In this document: positions 35,586 to 44,380 of the stretch, in pieces
How the letters are laid out: each line of letters opens with the position of its first letter
Numbering within the stretch: position 1 is the stretch's first letter
NCBI RefSeq assembly: GCF_001698225.1
Contig: NZ_CP016594.1
Span: 1,364,001 to 1,428,000 of the forward strand
Length of the DNA: 64,000 bases
From: Gordonia terrae
Lineage (GTDB): Bacteria > Actinomycetota > Actinomycetes > Mycobacteriales > Mycobacteriaceae
Direction of reading: 5' to 3'
Position numbers and translations under genes: made by a program
The notes under the pieces: generated by a model
The model's input: the letters and a program-made list of their open reading frames with translations, nothing else
Told to the model about the DNA's origin: nothing
The model's database searches: none

Positions 35586-35627
35586 GAGCCACTCGCAGGT
35601 CGTGGAGAGCCACTCGCAAGTCGTGGA
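35586..35627 (+). repeat. two tandem 21-bp direct repeats upstream of the polymerase gene
   Basis: Two copies of GAGCCACTCGCARGTCGTGGA differ at one base (G or A at position 13 of the unit). They lie between the Wzz-kinase gene and the Wzy-like gene, ending 23 bp before the latter's ATG. The second copy may influence translation, because its GTGGAG lies near the start. It could also be a recent slippage duplication. Confidence 0.8.
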
Positions 35628-35649
35628 GTGCAACAGATGGTAGGTCTTC

Positions 35650-36978
35650 ATGACAGTGGTTCTCGCCCTGTTAGTGGTTGGACTCGTGTGCGCTGTGGCG
35701 TACCTCGATCCGCGCTTCGGAGTCGCGACTGTGCTGGTCGGTTACGCGGTGGTGCCTTTTGCCGCTCGCGTCTCCCTCCTCGGTGTGCATATATGCACGA
35801 TCCTGACAATTGCAGTCGCGTGCACACGTCTGCTGATTCCAGCTAGAGATCTTCCGCCGAAGTCGCAAGAAATACTCACTGCGATCCCCAGGGGAGCTAC
35901 AGGCCTGGTAATGGTGTTTCTGCTCGGATCGCTCGGCTCGGAGCTGATCGTCGGAACGAGTCCGAGTGCTGCAATATCCTTCTGGCTCAACTTCATTTGC
36001 GCGCCGGTGCTGGTCTTCGTGTTGTGTTGCGATCTCGCCGAAAGATACGGTTCGTTCTATCGGATGCTCGCGATCGGATACGTGGTTGCAGCATGCGCAC
36101 AGAGCGTGCTCGCATTCTTAGTATCTCGCAACATCGTTCCGCAGCCGTATCAGGACCAGTATGCGCGACGTTTCTGGTGGCACATTGTTGATGAGGCCAA
36201 TCGGCAGATGGGTACCATCGACCACCCGCTTGACTTAGGCCTGTTCATAGCGACTGCGATTCCATTGCTCGCGCTGATGCGGCGCACGTGGCTCACTTAC
36301 TTGGCGCTTGTTGTTCTCGTGGTCGGAGTGACGCTAACGCAGTCGCGCATTGGCCTCCTGGGAGCGGCGTTCGGTATTATCTTTCTTATATTCACGAGCT
36401 CGGCGACGTCCGGGCGGCGAATTATCCTGGGGTCTGGGGTTCTAGGGGCGTATCTCCTCTTCAGTGCCCTCGGCGCCTTTGACGCGGTTTCCGGCCGAAT
36501 CGCGGATGACTCCGGTTCAGCTCAAGCTCGACGTAACGCCTGGACAGTTCTCTTGCCTGATGCCGGTAACTTTTTTCCGTTCGGCGAGGGCATTCAGAGA
36601 GTCAAGCCCTTCGTAGCTGCCGAATACGGCCTCCAGACCAGCCCCGAGTCGGCGTTTCTCGGATACCTAGTCGGTTTTGGATCAGTTCTTGCGCTGTGCT
36701 TCTTTGCCGCTGTGCTGTGGATTATTGCCCATCGGATTGCTGCAGACCGCACGGTCAACCCCGGTATGGCCTCGGTGCTTATCGCTTTCGTGTCGATTCA
36801 GTTGTTCTCATCTATCAGCACAGGGGGCACAGTCACCGCCTACGTTGTGTGGATCTGCATGTTCTTCGCTGTGGCCTATCCCACGTCAACCCTTACGGTC
36901 CCAGTGGTGCGACGAGCGCGGTCCTCCGCTGGAGGCAGTAGTGACGCACGCGCCTCCCGCTTGTCAGGAGCCCCGTGA
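35650..36978 (+). CDS. wzy: O-antigen polymerase/ligase-like membrane protein (Wzy)
   Basis: This 442-residue protein has about eleven to twelve membrane segments and a large outer loop (residues about 170-195, PQPYQDQYARRFWWHIVDEANRQMGTIDHP). A second outer stretch with Arg-rich and Gly motifs follows (GEGIQRVKPFVAAEYGLQTSPESAFLGYLVGFG). TLTQSRIGLLGAAFGI resembles the Wzy_C signature (T-SR-G-L). It would polymerise flipped repeat units at the outer face with the Wzz-kinase. The DNA is richer in A/T than cluster 2, and the C-terminal tail is Ser/Arg rich. Confidence 0.85.
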   Translation: MTVVLALLVVGLVCAVAYLDPRFGVATVLVGYAVVPFAARVSLLGVHICTILTIAVACTRLLIPARDLPPKSQEILTAIPRGATGLVMVFLLGSLGSELIVGTSPSAAISFWLNFICAPVLVFVLCCDLAERYGSFYRMLAIGYVVAACAQSVLAFLVSRNIVPQPYQDQYARRFWWHIVDEANRQMGTIDHPLDLGLFIATAIPLLALMRRTWLTYLALVVLVVGVTLTQSRIGLLGAAFGIIFLIFTSSATSGRRIILGSGVLGAYLLFSALGAFDAVSGRIADDSGSAQARRNAWTVLLPDAGNFFPFGEGIQRVKPFVAAEYGLQTSPESAFLGYLVGFGSVLALCFFAAVLWIIAHRIAADRTVNPGMASVLIAFVSIQLFSSISTGGTVTAYVVWICMFFAVAYPTSTLTVPVVRRARSSAGGSSDARASRLSGAP

Positions 36979-37181
36979 CACTTCGCCCATGCCTACCGAC
37001 TGAGTGTGATTCCTCGGTCTTCGGCGGGCCGCGGGTGTCGAACGGTGTCCAACGTGCCGAGAGCCGACCGTTTCGCTGTCGCAAATCTCTCTGTACATAG
37101 AAATACACATCAAAGACCACAGCTGTCTCGTCACAACCCGCAGACCACGCACGTACGTTGGCGAGCAGCGCTAGCAGAAGC

Positions 37182-38249
37182 TCACTGTTTCGAGGCTCTG
37201 GTCAGTGCAGAATCGATAGCGCGTCTCCTTGCTGGGCGCAGCCAAAGCACCGACAGACGTGGGTAGCTAGGAAGAACGAAGAGAACGTCAAATGCTTTTA
37301 GGTTGTGGCGCAGCCAAACCAACGCAAAACCGCCTCCAAGCGCTGACAGGAGTCCGGCGAAGAGCAGAACGAGCGGTTGATCGACTGGCAGGGCCCGCGC
37401 GAGAACGTAGTAGGCGACCGCGATTATCGTGTAGTGGCTCGTATAGTAGACAATCGTCTCACTGCCGACAGACTGCAACAGCCTAGCCACCTTCGTATCG
37501 CCGATCAGTTGAGCCGCGCGAATGATGACGAGGATTCCTGCTGCAACCGGAATACAGTAGAGCGCCATGTACCGGACCTGAGTCCCGAGCAGTACTGCCG
37601 AAACCCCCGCTACGCCGGCGACGATCGCGGCGCCGGACAACGCCCACCACGAGCGGACCCAGGCCCGGTCGAAGAACTGCGAATTCATGGCCGCGTCTCC
37701 TAACCAAAAAAACGCAAGCATAAAAAGAAACTTGTACAATTGATAATAGCCGTCTATGTAATTCAGGGGTGCGGAAGCTGCGAGGAGTACTGGTATCAGG
37801 AATAGGCGTACGTCCTTAGAGATGAATAGGCTAATAATGTAATATGCAAACAAGAATGACAAGAACCATAAGTAAGTCGCCGTCCCGGTCGCGATGCCTA
37901 AAAGCTGTCCTGTCAGGGAGTCCTGACTTTGTCCTGCACCGGTTGCGGCGAGGAGTGTAATGAAAATGAAGGACCACACACAATACGGCCACAGGAGATT
38001 CCGCACTTTCCCCAAGATATAATCTCTACGGGGTTTGGACAGCGACCGGCTGAGGAGCATTCCAGACAGAAGTACCAGCGTGGGCATGCGGAAGGGTTCC
38101 CAGAAGTTGTTGAAGTCGGACAGCCATGGGAGCGCTTCGGGGTCGTACCTGGTGACTCGAGTTGTCGCGTGGTAGAGAACTACCAGCAGGATCATCTCGC
38201 CCCGGACCGTGTCCATCCAACGGACACGCGACGACACTTCGGGCTTCAT
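37182..38249 (-). CDS. acyltransferase-3 family membrane protein
   Basis: This 355-residue protein has about ten membrane segments. The signature RVRWMDTVRGEMILLVVLYHATTRV carries the family Arg and His, and FRMPTLVLLSGMLLSRSLSK is its second conserved element. ATG 38249 is chosen because GGGAG lies about 5 nt upstream; a TTG four codons earlier is possible. It is a divergent neighbour and paralogue of the next gene, with the same FRMPTLxxLSGMLLxRSLSK stretch. The gene is A/T-rich and includes a run of seven A's near 37704. It probably O-acylates the cluster 1 polymer. Confidence 0.88.
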   Translation of the reverse strand: MKPEVSSRVRWMDTVRGEMILLVVLYHATTRVTRYDPEALPWLSDFNNFWEPFRMPTLVLLSGMLLSRSLSKPRRDYILGKVRNLLWPYCVWSFIFITLLAATGAGQSQDSLTGQLLGIATGTATYLWFLSFLFAYYIISLFISKDVRLFLIPVLLAASAPLNYIDGYYQLYKFLFMLAFFWLGDAAMNSQFFDRAWVRSWWALSGAAIVAGVAGVSAVLLGTQVRYMALYCIPVAAGILVIIRAAQLIGDTKVARLLQSVGSETIVYYTSHYTIIAVAYYVLARALPVDQPLVLLFAGLLSALGGGFALVWLRHNLKAFDVLFVLPSYPRLSVLWLRPARRRAIDSALTRASKQ

Positions 38250-38530
38250 CAACGCTCCCAAGAACTATAGTTTCAACTTGTGCTTGAATCGTGGCACACG
38301 CGACTGATCCATGCGAGCTGACATTGATGTGGAATACTGTGGTGGCTGTGCTTGCCAACGGTCTCACCTAGGCGTCAAAAGCTTCGGAACCGTTCGGTGT
38401 CACGGGTCAACACGCGTTCGACTCAATGGCTTTTCAACGGCATGCGTGGTTTGGGGTAGTCCGGACGGACGAATCCGGGACCTCTGATCCGTGCAGTTCT
38501 GCCGTTCGAAGCAATGCGAGGCATGATTCT

Positions 38531-39583
38531 ATGGTGAAGACTCAGCGGTTCGAGTGGATGGACACTCTACGTGGAATTGCGATGCTGCTGGTGGTCGTTC
38601 TCCATGCTGGACTGGCTCTCCACTATTATGCAGATTCGTATCCGCGAATAATTGAGATCTTTAATCTCGCATTTCAGCCGTTTCGAATGCCGACGCTGAT
38701 GTTCCTCAGCGGCATGTTGTTGACCAGGTCGTTGTCCAAGAATGCCCCCGTGTACTTCGCTGGGAAGGGCCGGAAGCTGCTCTGGCCTTACCTTGTATGG
38801 ACAGTCATCATCCTTGCGGTGCAAGGGGACATTGATGGCCACACGCTGAGCAGAGCGCTCTACGACCCAGTCGAAACGCACCTGTGGTACCTGTGGTTCC
38901 TGCTGATCTTCTACACGATTGCGTGGCTGATCAAGCCAATCCCGTTCTGGATCCCCGGGCTGATCGCACTTGCCGTGTCACAGTTCATCATCGACGAGCT
39001 TCGGCTGCCAAAGATGGCATTTCTGTTCGCATTCTTCATGTTCGGCAAGGTCTACTCTGACCACGCCGAGCGCCTGTCTGTGTTTAATCGTGGTCGATAT
39101 CTTGTTCCAGTCTTTGCGATTGGAGCGATTGCTTCTGGTTTTAGCATCGCACATTGGGAAGTGCTGTACGAACCAACCTACGTCTTGCCGGTCGCGTGCG
39201 GGTTGTTTCTTGCGATCTGTCTGGTGCCCCGTATTCCGAGAAGTCGCACACGCGAATGTCTCGAATACCTTGGCAGAAACTCCCTGATTCTCTACATTGT
39301 CCACCTCGTCGCCATAAAGTCTGTCGGCACTGTTCTCGGTGGCCACGGGATGACCAATCCTTGGTTGTTGTTCCCAGTGCTGCTTGCTGTTGGCGTCGGC
39401 ACGAGCGTGGCGTTTATGCTGCTGCGTGACCGTTTCCGCGCTGTTGGCTGGTTGTTCGAGCTACCGAGCCGGGGGGCGAAAGGTCTGTCTCGAGCCGAGG
39501 ACACTCGGCGACGCGAGGTTGAGTACCCACGCCGCCTAGCTGCGACGGACGATTCTCATGATGGCCGTGGGGGCCCGAACTGA
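38531..39583 (+). CDS. acyltransferase-3 family membrane protein
   Basis: This protein has 350 residues from ATG 38531, with GAGG about 9 nt upstream. FEWMDTLRGIAMLLVVVLHAGLAL carries the family Arg/His pair and FRMPTLMFLSGMLLTRSLSK the second motif. About ten membrane segments follow, then a polar Arg/Asp-rich C-terminal tail of about 50 residues. It is a divergent paralogue of the 37182-38249 protein across a 281-bp spacer. It is not fused to an SGNH domain, unlike OafB-type enzymes. Confidence 0.88.
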   Translation: MVKTQRFEWMDTLRGIAMLLVVVLHAGLALHYYADSYPRIIEIFNLAFQPFRMPTLMFLSGMLLTRSLSKNAPVYFAGKGRKLLWPYLVWTVIILAVQGDIDGHTLSRALYDPVETHLWYLWFLLIFYTIAWLIKPIPFWIPGLIALAVSQFIIDELRLPKMAFLFAFFMFGKVYSDHAERLSVFNRGRYLVPVFAIGAIASGFSIAHWEVLYEPTYVLPVACGLFLAICLVPRIPRSRTRECLEYLGRNSLILYIVHLVAIKSVGTVLGGHGMTNPWLLFPVLLAVGVGTSVAFMLLRDRFRAVGWLFELPSRGAKGLSRAEDTRRREVEYPRRLAATDDSHDGRGGPN

Positions 39584-39966
39584 TCACTTCGGACCGATAG
39601 CTTGCCCGTCGAGTTCGACGCTTGCGCTTCGTCGATTCAGTCGTGGAGGCGAGTTCGAAAGCGCGAGCTCCTCATTTGATCGGATTTCCAGAGGCGTGCG
39701 CCATACTAGGTGATGCGAATGAGAAGTTGTCCTCATCGCATGTCGCGCCGGTGAAGCGAAGGTCCCGTAGATCCTAGCCTGTTCGCTTAGTTCAGGGACG
39801 GTCCGAGAGCGGAGCGTGCCGGTAGTGCCCAAGCCTGATTCGTCTGAAACTGTGACCGGATCGAGCAAATCGACGAGTGAAGCCGTTAGTTCTAACTCAT
39901 CTCGGTGTCGAGTCTTGGGTGATGTGGTTCGATTGATAGAAGTCTTCAACAACGGCGGGGGGACAC
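39584..39966 (+). promoter_or_regulatory. 383-bp spacer before the secreted glycosidase gene
   Basis: No gene is supported here. An imperfect inverted repeat near 39714-39741 (GATGCGAATGAG ... CTCATCGCATG) could form a stem just after the acyltransferase gene, but no T-run follows. GGCGGGGGGACAC precedes the GTG at 39967 and is its ribosome site. The rest shows no recognised element. Confidence 0.3.
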
Positions 39967-41004
39967 GTGCGCCGACTCTCAGCGACAGCCTGTCTATTGG
40001 CTGTGCTCACACTGATCCTGCTCGCCGCGCCGCAGTCGGCACACTCAGCTCCCCGCGTCCGCGTAGGCGTGGCGTCCATCTCGACCCAGTACGCCGGCGC
40101 CGACTTCGCCGGAGAGGCCGAGCAGATCAGGGCCACCGGAGCGACGGCCATCCGGATCCCGGCGAAATGGAATCTGCTTCAACCTTCGAACTCGAGTTCG
40201 TTCACGTGGACGCGATTGGATTCCGCGGTCAGTGCAGCCAGGTCAAAGGGGCTGTCGATCCTGATGAATCTCGAGGGGCCGGCTCCGGTATGGGCACAAA
40301 AGTCCGGTGCAAATCCGCTTGCCAACGGGAACGGGCCCGCGGACCCGGCCACTTTCGGTGAGTTCGCGAGACAGGTTGCAGTGCGATACTCATCGCGAGT
40401 AGCCGCCTGGGAGGTATGGAACGAACCGAATCTTGCGCACTATCTGATCCCGCCCACGGCCAATGAGTACGTCCCACTGCTCAAGGCGGCGTTCGGTGGA
40501 ATCCGGGCGGGAGCTGGCAATCAACCTGTCATCACAGGCGGGCTGTCAAGTCTTCGAACCGAGACTCGAGACGTCACCTTCATCTCGGACATGTACGCAC
40601 TCGGCGCGAAGCCGTACTTCAATGGGATCGGCGTCCATCCGTATACGCTGCCGTACCCGATCACCGCGGACCCGCGCGCCGGAGACGGAGGCGGCGCGGC
40701 GGTGCTGCCCGAGGGGCGCGCGATCATGGTGGCAAATGGGGACTCCACCAAGTCCATCTGGGTGACCGAGTTCGGGCAACCGACCGGGAACACGCCTGCC
40801 TCGACAACCGAAGCCGTCCAATCCAGCATCATCACTGACGCGGTCAACCGCGCGAACGGACTGTCGTGGATCGCGGCGATATTCCTTTTTACGTCCCGTG
40901 ACCTGTCCGCGAACAAGGCGGATGACAACTCGAACTTCGGTCTGTACCGCTTCGACGGCTCGCCCAAGCCGGTCGTCGGGGCGCTGCAGGGTGTCCTGAA
41001 CTGA
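39967..41004 (+). CDS. secreted clan GH-A glycoside hydrolase
   Basis: This 345-residue protein has a signal peptide (CLLAVLTLILLAAPQSAHSA). The TIM-barrel motifs include IRIPAKWNLLQP, the acid/base motif AAWEVWNEPN (Glu153), GIGVHPYTLPYP and the nucleophile motif SIWVTEFGQPTG (Glu268). These fit the GH39/GH5-like part of clan GH-A, though the exact family is uncertain. No carbohydrate-binding module is attached. It starts at GTG with a strong G-rich ribosome site and lies between the two polysaccharide clusters, so it may process one of those polymers outside the cell. Confidence 0.8.
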   Translation: MRRLSATACLLAVLTLILLAAPQSAHSAPRVRVGVASISTQYAGADFAGEAEQIRATGATAIRIPAKWNLLQPSNSSSFTWTRLDSAVSAARSKGLSILMNLEGPAPVWAQKSGANPLANGNGPADPATFGEFARQVAVRYSSRVAAWEVWNEPNLAHYLIPPTANEYVPLLKAAFGGIRAGAGNQPVITGGLSSLRTETRDVTFISDMYALGAKPYFNGIGVHPYTLPYPITADPRAGDGGGAAVLPEGRAIMVANGDSTKSIWVTEFGQPTGNTPASTTEAVQSSIITDAVNRANGLSWIAAIFLFTSRDLSANKADDNSNFGLYRFDGSPKPVVGALQGVLN

Positions 41005-41008
41005 GGGT

Positions 41009-41284
41009 CTACCAGCGCGTCTGGTAGCGATCGATCATCCCGGTCAGCCACTCGACGCCCACCGGGTTGGCGCTGTGAACGCGAACCTCGCGGGGCCACT
41101 GCTCGTGCTCGCACATCCACAGCACCACCGCCCGCGTGGTGTCGTCACCACCCAGATCGTGATCGAGCGACATCACATCGACCTCCTCGACTCGGGCGTC
41201 GAGGAGGTCGATTGCTTCAGCACTTGTCTTGGCCCACTCCCAGCCTTCTGGCGGGATGCGGAGATCGTCGACCCACAACTTCAT
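41009..41284 (-). CDS. cyclic-phosphate-processing receiver (cREC) domain protein
   Basis: This is a stand-alone 91-residue receiver-like domain. It starts MKLWVDDLRIPPEGWEWAKT, with two early Asp residues in the receiver position. It continues with MSLDHDLGGDDTTRAVVLWM, whose LDHDLG takes the place of the phosphoacceptor strand, and ends VHSANPVGVEWLTGMIDRY. This matches the cREC family, which has been predicted to act on cyclic phosphate ends. It converges on the glycosidase gene with only 4 bp between their ends and has no visible functional link to the polysaccharide genes. Confidence 0.75.
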   Translation of the reverse strand: MKLWVDDLRIPPEGWEWAKTSAEAIDLLDARVEEVDVMSLDHDLGGDDTTRAVVLWMCEHEQWPREVRVHSANPVGVEWLTGMIDRYQTRW

Positions 41285-41367
41285 GACCGACGATCATGCC
41301 GGGCGGGCGCGGGTGGGCATCTCTTTTGACGCCAGCTCCCGGAAGCGGAAAGCGCGTCGCCATACGG

Positions 41368-42360
41368 TCAGATGGCTCGGCCCGGCCCGACGAATCCGCC
41401 ACCGTGCCGCGTTGCGGAGTGCCGGCTCAGGGTGTGGCGAGCTGTGTAACTGGCATTGCGGGGGGTGGTTTCGACACGGCTCCTCGCTTCGCTTGTCGCC
41501 TGCTCAACCAGCGGGGGTTGGCTGCCTGCTTCGCTCGTCGCCTGCTCAACCAGCGGGGAAAGGCTCGGTGCCTGTGTAACCAGCGGCGGGCGGGCTCCGG
41601 GTGCGTTGGTTGGGTGCTCGACCAGCGGGGCCCGGTGATTCGCTGCCGTCGACTGTTCGACAGGCACATGCTGGCTCCTCATCGCGCTGGACGGGCGGTT
41701 GATGGTGACCTCGATGTCGCCGGTGGTCGGACCGTCCGGGATGCGGTCGGACTGCTCCACATCGGACACGCCGCCGCGGCGACGATGGAGCAGCAGTGCG
41801 ATCAGGGAGCCGGCGAGCGCACCGCCGATCGCGCCGATGCCGAGGAGCACCGGGTCGATGAGTTGCTGACGCACGGCGCCTTGGGTATTCGGGTCGACGA
41901 CCACCAGTCGAAGTGCCCCGGGGCCGCCGCTGGCCGGCTCCTGCAGAGCGGTGACCGTGCCGACGAGTTCCTGCGCGAGGGCGGTGGACAGCCGTTCAGC
42001 GTCGGCCGACGTCGAGTTCTGGACGGACACATCGAGGATGACGGTCTGCGGCGGGACGCTGACCGAGATCTCGGAGATGAACTGTGGCAGAGAGATGTCG
42101 ACCCCCGATCTGGCGATCGCCCGCTGCGCGACGGTCGGGTCGGTGGCCAGCACAGCGAACGTCTGGATGCTCGCCCGGGCCGCTTGGTTTCCCTGGTATG
42201 CCTCCAGCATGTCGGAGGTGCCGGTGGCGATGTAGGTCCGAACGGTCGCCACGTAGGTCTGCGGTTGAAGCAGCGAGTAGCCGATGGCGGCGATGAGGCC
42301 GATCAGGGTGAATGCCACGACGAGCATCCATTTCGCGGCAACGATGTTGAGGACTTTCAT
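41368..42360 (-). CDS. Wzz-like chain-length determinant with repeat-encoded tail
   Basis: This 330-residue protein has two membrane segments (about 11-30 and 170-191) bracketing an outer domain of about 140 residues, as in Wzz/CpsC proteins, but no kinase domain. TYIATGTSDMLEAYQGNQAARASI resembles the matching region of the Wzz-kinase at 34060. After a short cytoplasmic stretch, residues about 245-300 (PLVEHPTNAPGARPPLV..., PLVEQATSEAGSQPPLVEQA) are the translation of intergenic repeat DNA. The ATG overlaps the upstream polymerase stop (ATGA). It is the last gene of the ten-gene minus-strand operon. Confidence 0.82.
   Translation of the reverse strand: MKVLNIVAAKWMLVVAFTLIGLIAAIGYSLLQPQTYVATVRTYIATGTSDMLEAYQGNQAARASIQTFAVLATDPTVAQRAIARSGVDISLPQFISEISVSVPPQTVILDVSVQNSTSADAERLSTALAQELVGTVTALQEPASGGPGALRLVVVDPNTQGAVRQQLIDPVLLGIGAIGGALAGSLIALLLHRRRGGVSDVEQSDRIPDGPTTGDIEVTINRPSSAMRSQHVPVEQSTAANHRAPLVEHPTNAPGARPPLVTQAPSLSPLVEQATSEAGSQPPLVEQATSEARSRVETTPRNASYTARHTLSRHSATRHGGGFVGPGRAI
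41461..41628. repeat. intergenic-type repeats forming the 3' end of the wzz-like gene
   Basis: The stretch carries TTTCGACACGGCTCCTCGCT followed by three copies of a CTGCTCAACCAGCGGGG-type core, the same modules as at 3.3, 58.9 and 60.8 kb. Here the repeats lie inside an open frame and encode Pro-Leu-Val-Glu-Gln units, so the coding sequence ends only at 41368. Confidence 0.8.
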
Positions 42361-43661
42361 CGGGACTCCATCTGTGACTCGGTGGACACCTCGTGACCGG
42401 GCACGGGCGACAGGGATTGGGACGAACGGTGAACGGGCGGACGGTGGTGGTACAGGAAGTACGGGAGCAGTGCCGCAAACGGCGCGATGCCGAGGAAGTA
42501 CGGCACATACACGGCCTCCAGCGAACTGAGTGCCAGGATCGTGCTGAAGTAGGCGAGCAGGAAGGCCCGCGTCGTTCCGTCGGTGGTCTGGACCACCTTG
42601 ACAACGGCGGCGACGACGATGAGCAGAACCCCCCAGACCCCGACCGACAGCAGGATCTCCAGCCAGCCGTTGTGCGGGGAGTAGTTGGCCTTGAACAACA
42701 ACGACGCGCCGGATTCCACCCAGAACGCCGGATTGTGGCCGAAGAACCACTGGTCGGGGATCTCCCGCAGCGCCTGGTTCCAGAGGTAGCCCCGCAAGCT
42801 GTAATCGGCGTTGGTGTAACCGATGTAGAGCGGGAACAGCGAATAGACGGTGCTCGCAACCAGCGCGAGACCCAGCAACAGGTTCCGAACCCGAGTGGTG
42901 ATCGAGGGGATCGCCAAGACGACTCCGAGCAGACCTGCGACGGCGATGCCGCCGAAGGCGGTTCGGCTGCCGGCGAGGAGGCCGATCAGCGCAACCCCGG
43001 CGACCGCGGCGAGTACACGCCACATGGACACGCGGTACACCGCGAACGGCAGCAGGGCCGTGATGGTGATTCCCGCGAGATTGCCGTTGCCGGCGAACGG
43101 TGAGGTGAGCACCGCACCGAGGTCGGTGCACTTGTCGATACGGCACGCCCCGACGACGCGAGATGAGTTGAACAGCACCGACACCAGCAGGCTCCCGGTG
43201 GTCACGACGAGCGCGATCCGGGCGGACCTGGCCACATCGTCGAGCCCGAACGACCGGTAGCGGAACACGAAGCCCACCAGCAGTGCCATCGACATCACGA
43301 GATTGACGATCCTGCCCGAACCGTCGACAATCATCGCCGCGCAGGCGTACAGCATCAACAACGCGAGGATCGCCGCCGAGCTGTCGATGCGCAGATCGCT
43401 GGCGGAGACCGCACGAAGCGCTGCAGCCACGCTGATTCCCGCCGCAGGCCCGTACAGCAGAACCGCGAAGATCGGCCCGGCGGCGTCGGCCGTCGACCAC
43501 AAGGCCGGGGCCACGGCGTAGATGACGATGACCGGCCATGCCGTCAACGCGATCAACCAACTGCACAGGAACCGATCGACATGCCGGGCCCACTGCCTGT
43601 CGTGGGCAACTGCGACGAAGAGTCCCAGTGCGACCAGCAACGTCACGAGAATCAAGGTCAT
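42357..43661 (-). CDS. wzy: O-antigen polymerase/ligase-like membrane protein (Wzy) of cluster 2
   Basis: This protein has 434 residues from ATG 43661, with about eleven membrane segments. GLLAGSRTAFGGIAVAGLLGVV is the Wzy_C-type signature. The outer loop (SLRGYLWNQALREIPDQWFFGHNPAF...SLLFKANYSPHNGWLEILLSVG) contains the G-x-NxP and H-N-x-x-LE elements of the O-antigen ligase superfamily. A short Ser/Pro-rich cytoplasmic tail ends the protein. Both ends overlap neighbours by 4 nt (ATGA). It would polymerise the cluster 2 repeat units. Confidence 0.88.
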   Translation of the reverse strand: MTLILVTLLVALGLFVAVAHDRQWARHVDRFLCSWLIALTAWPVIVIYAVAPALWSTADAAGPIFAVLLYGPAAGISVAAALRAVSASDLRIDSSAAILALLMLYACAAMIVDGSGRIVNLVMSMALLVGFVFRYRSFGLDDVARSARIALVVTTGSLLVSVLFNSSRVVGACRIDKCTDLGAVLTSPFAGNGNLAGITITALLPFAVYRVSMWRVLAAVAGVALIGLLAGSRTAFGGIAVAGLLGVVLAIPSITTRVRNLLLGLALVASTVYSLFPLYIGYTNADYSLRGYLWNQALREIPDQWFFGHNPAFWVESGASLLFKANYSPHNGWLEILLSVGVWGVLLIVVAAVVKVVQTTDGTTRAFLLAYFSTILALSSLEAVYVPYFLGIAPFAALLPYFLYHHRPPVHRSSQSLSPVPGHEVSTESQMESR

Positions 43662-44380
43662 GACGCCCACAACTCCCGGAATGACGCGGGACTCGTGCCC
43701 GGGGCGTCTTCGTAGAGTTCCCAGGTCGCCCAGCTCCCGGCGAATTCGGCGATGCGGCCGTCGGTGAACACGATCGACGTGGCGTCGGGAAGGTAGACCT
43801 TCGCCCGGTCTCCGTCGAGTTCGATCTCGAACCGAGCGGCGTCGCGGTCGAAGGCGGTCCGATAGGTGCCCTGGCCCAGGATTGTCTGTCCGACATCGCC
43901 CGCCTGCCAGATCGCATACGACCATCCCGTCCGCGTCGCGACGAAATGCACCGCCGCATCGGGTGCCGCGTCGGACTCGTTCTCCGGCACCGGTTTCGCG
44001 CTGACGAGGAGCGCGATGGCCCCGGAATCGTCTCCGGTGAAGCTCGCGGTCGCGCCGATTCGTGTGACTCGGGCGGGCGCGAGATCGGTCGAGATGTACG
44101 ACGCCGCATCGGATGCGGAGGACGTGCCGTGCAGCAGACGCCCGTCCGCGACCCGGAGTGGGTGCAGACTGCGGCCCCGCTCGACGGCGACGAAACCGGG
44201 CGGTACCGCAGCCGCCGTGGCGTAATCGACGTGCACGGTGGCGCCCCGCGCCGAGGCGACCCGATCGTCAGACCGTTCGGCCTGTGCCGCGGTGGTGCAC
44301 GCCGAACCCAGGACGACGACAGCGACGGCCAGGACTACGAGGGCCATCGACGACAACCGGGGCGTGGAGGTCGGAACCAT
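43658..44380 (-). CDS. putative lipoprotein with beta-sandwich-like domain
   Basis: This 240-residue protein has a lipobox in ALVVLAVAVVVLGSACTTAAQ (Cys at about residue 28), so it is probably anchored on the outer face. The remainder (about 200 residues) is beta-rich: ISTDLAPARVTRIGATASFTGDDSGAIALLVS, HFVATRTGWSYAIWQAG, RFEIELDGDRAKVYLPDATSIVF. This recalls concanavalin/LamG-type carbohydrate-binding folds, but no family is assigned with confidence. It lies within the ten-gene operon between the LbH acyltransferase and Wzy, with 1- and 4-nt overlaps. A role in binding or export of the polymer is inferred. Confidence 0.65.
   Translation of the reverse strand: MVPTSTPRLSSMALVVLAVAVVVLGSACTTAAQAERSDDRVASARGATVHVDYATAAAVPPGFVAVERGRSLHPLRVADGRLLHGTSSASDAASYISTDLAPARVTRIGATASFTGDDSGAIALLVSAKPVPENESDAAPDAAVHFVATRTGWSYAIWQAGDVGQTILGQGTYRTAFDRDAARFEIELDGDRAKVYLPDATSIVFTDGRIAEFAGSWATWELYEDAPGTSPASFRELWAS

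Noticed and set aside
42393..43103. Plus-strand frame inside the cluster 2 polymerase gene
   Set aside because: It is an Arg/Gln/Asp-rich mirror of a clear polytopic membrane protein gene.
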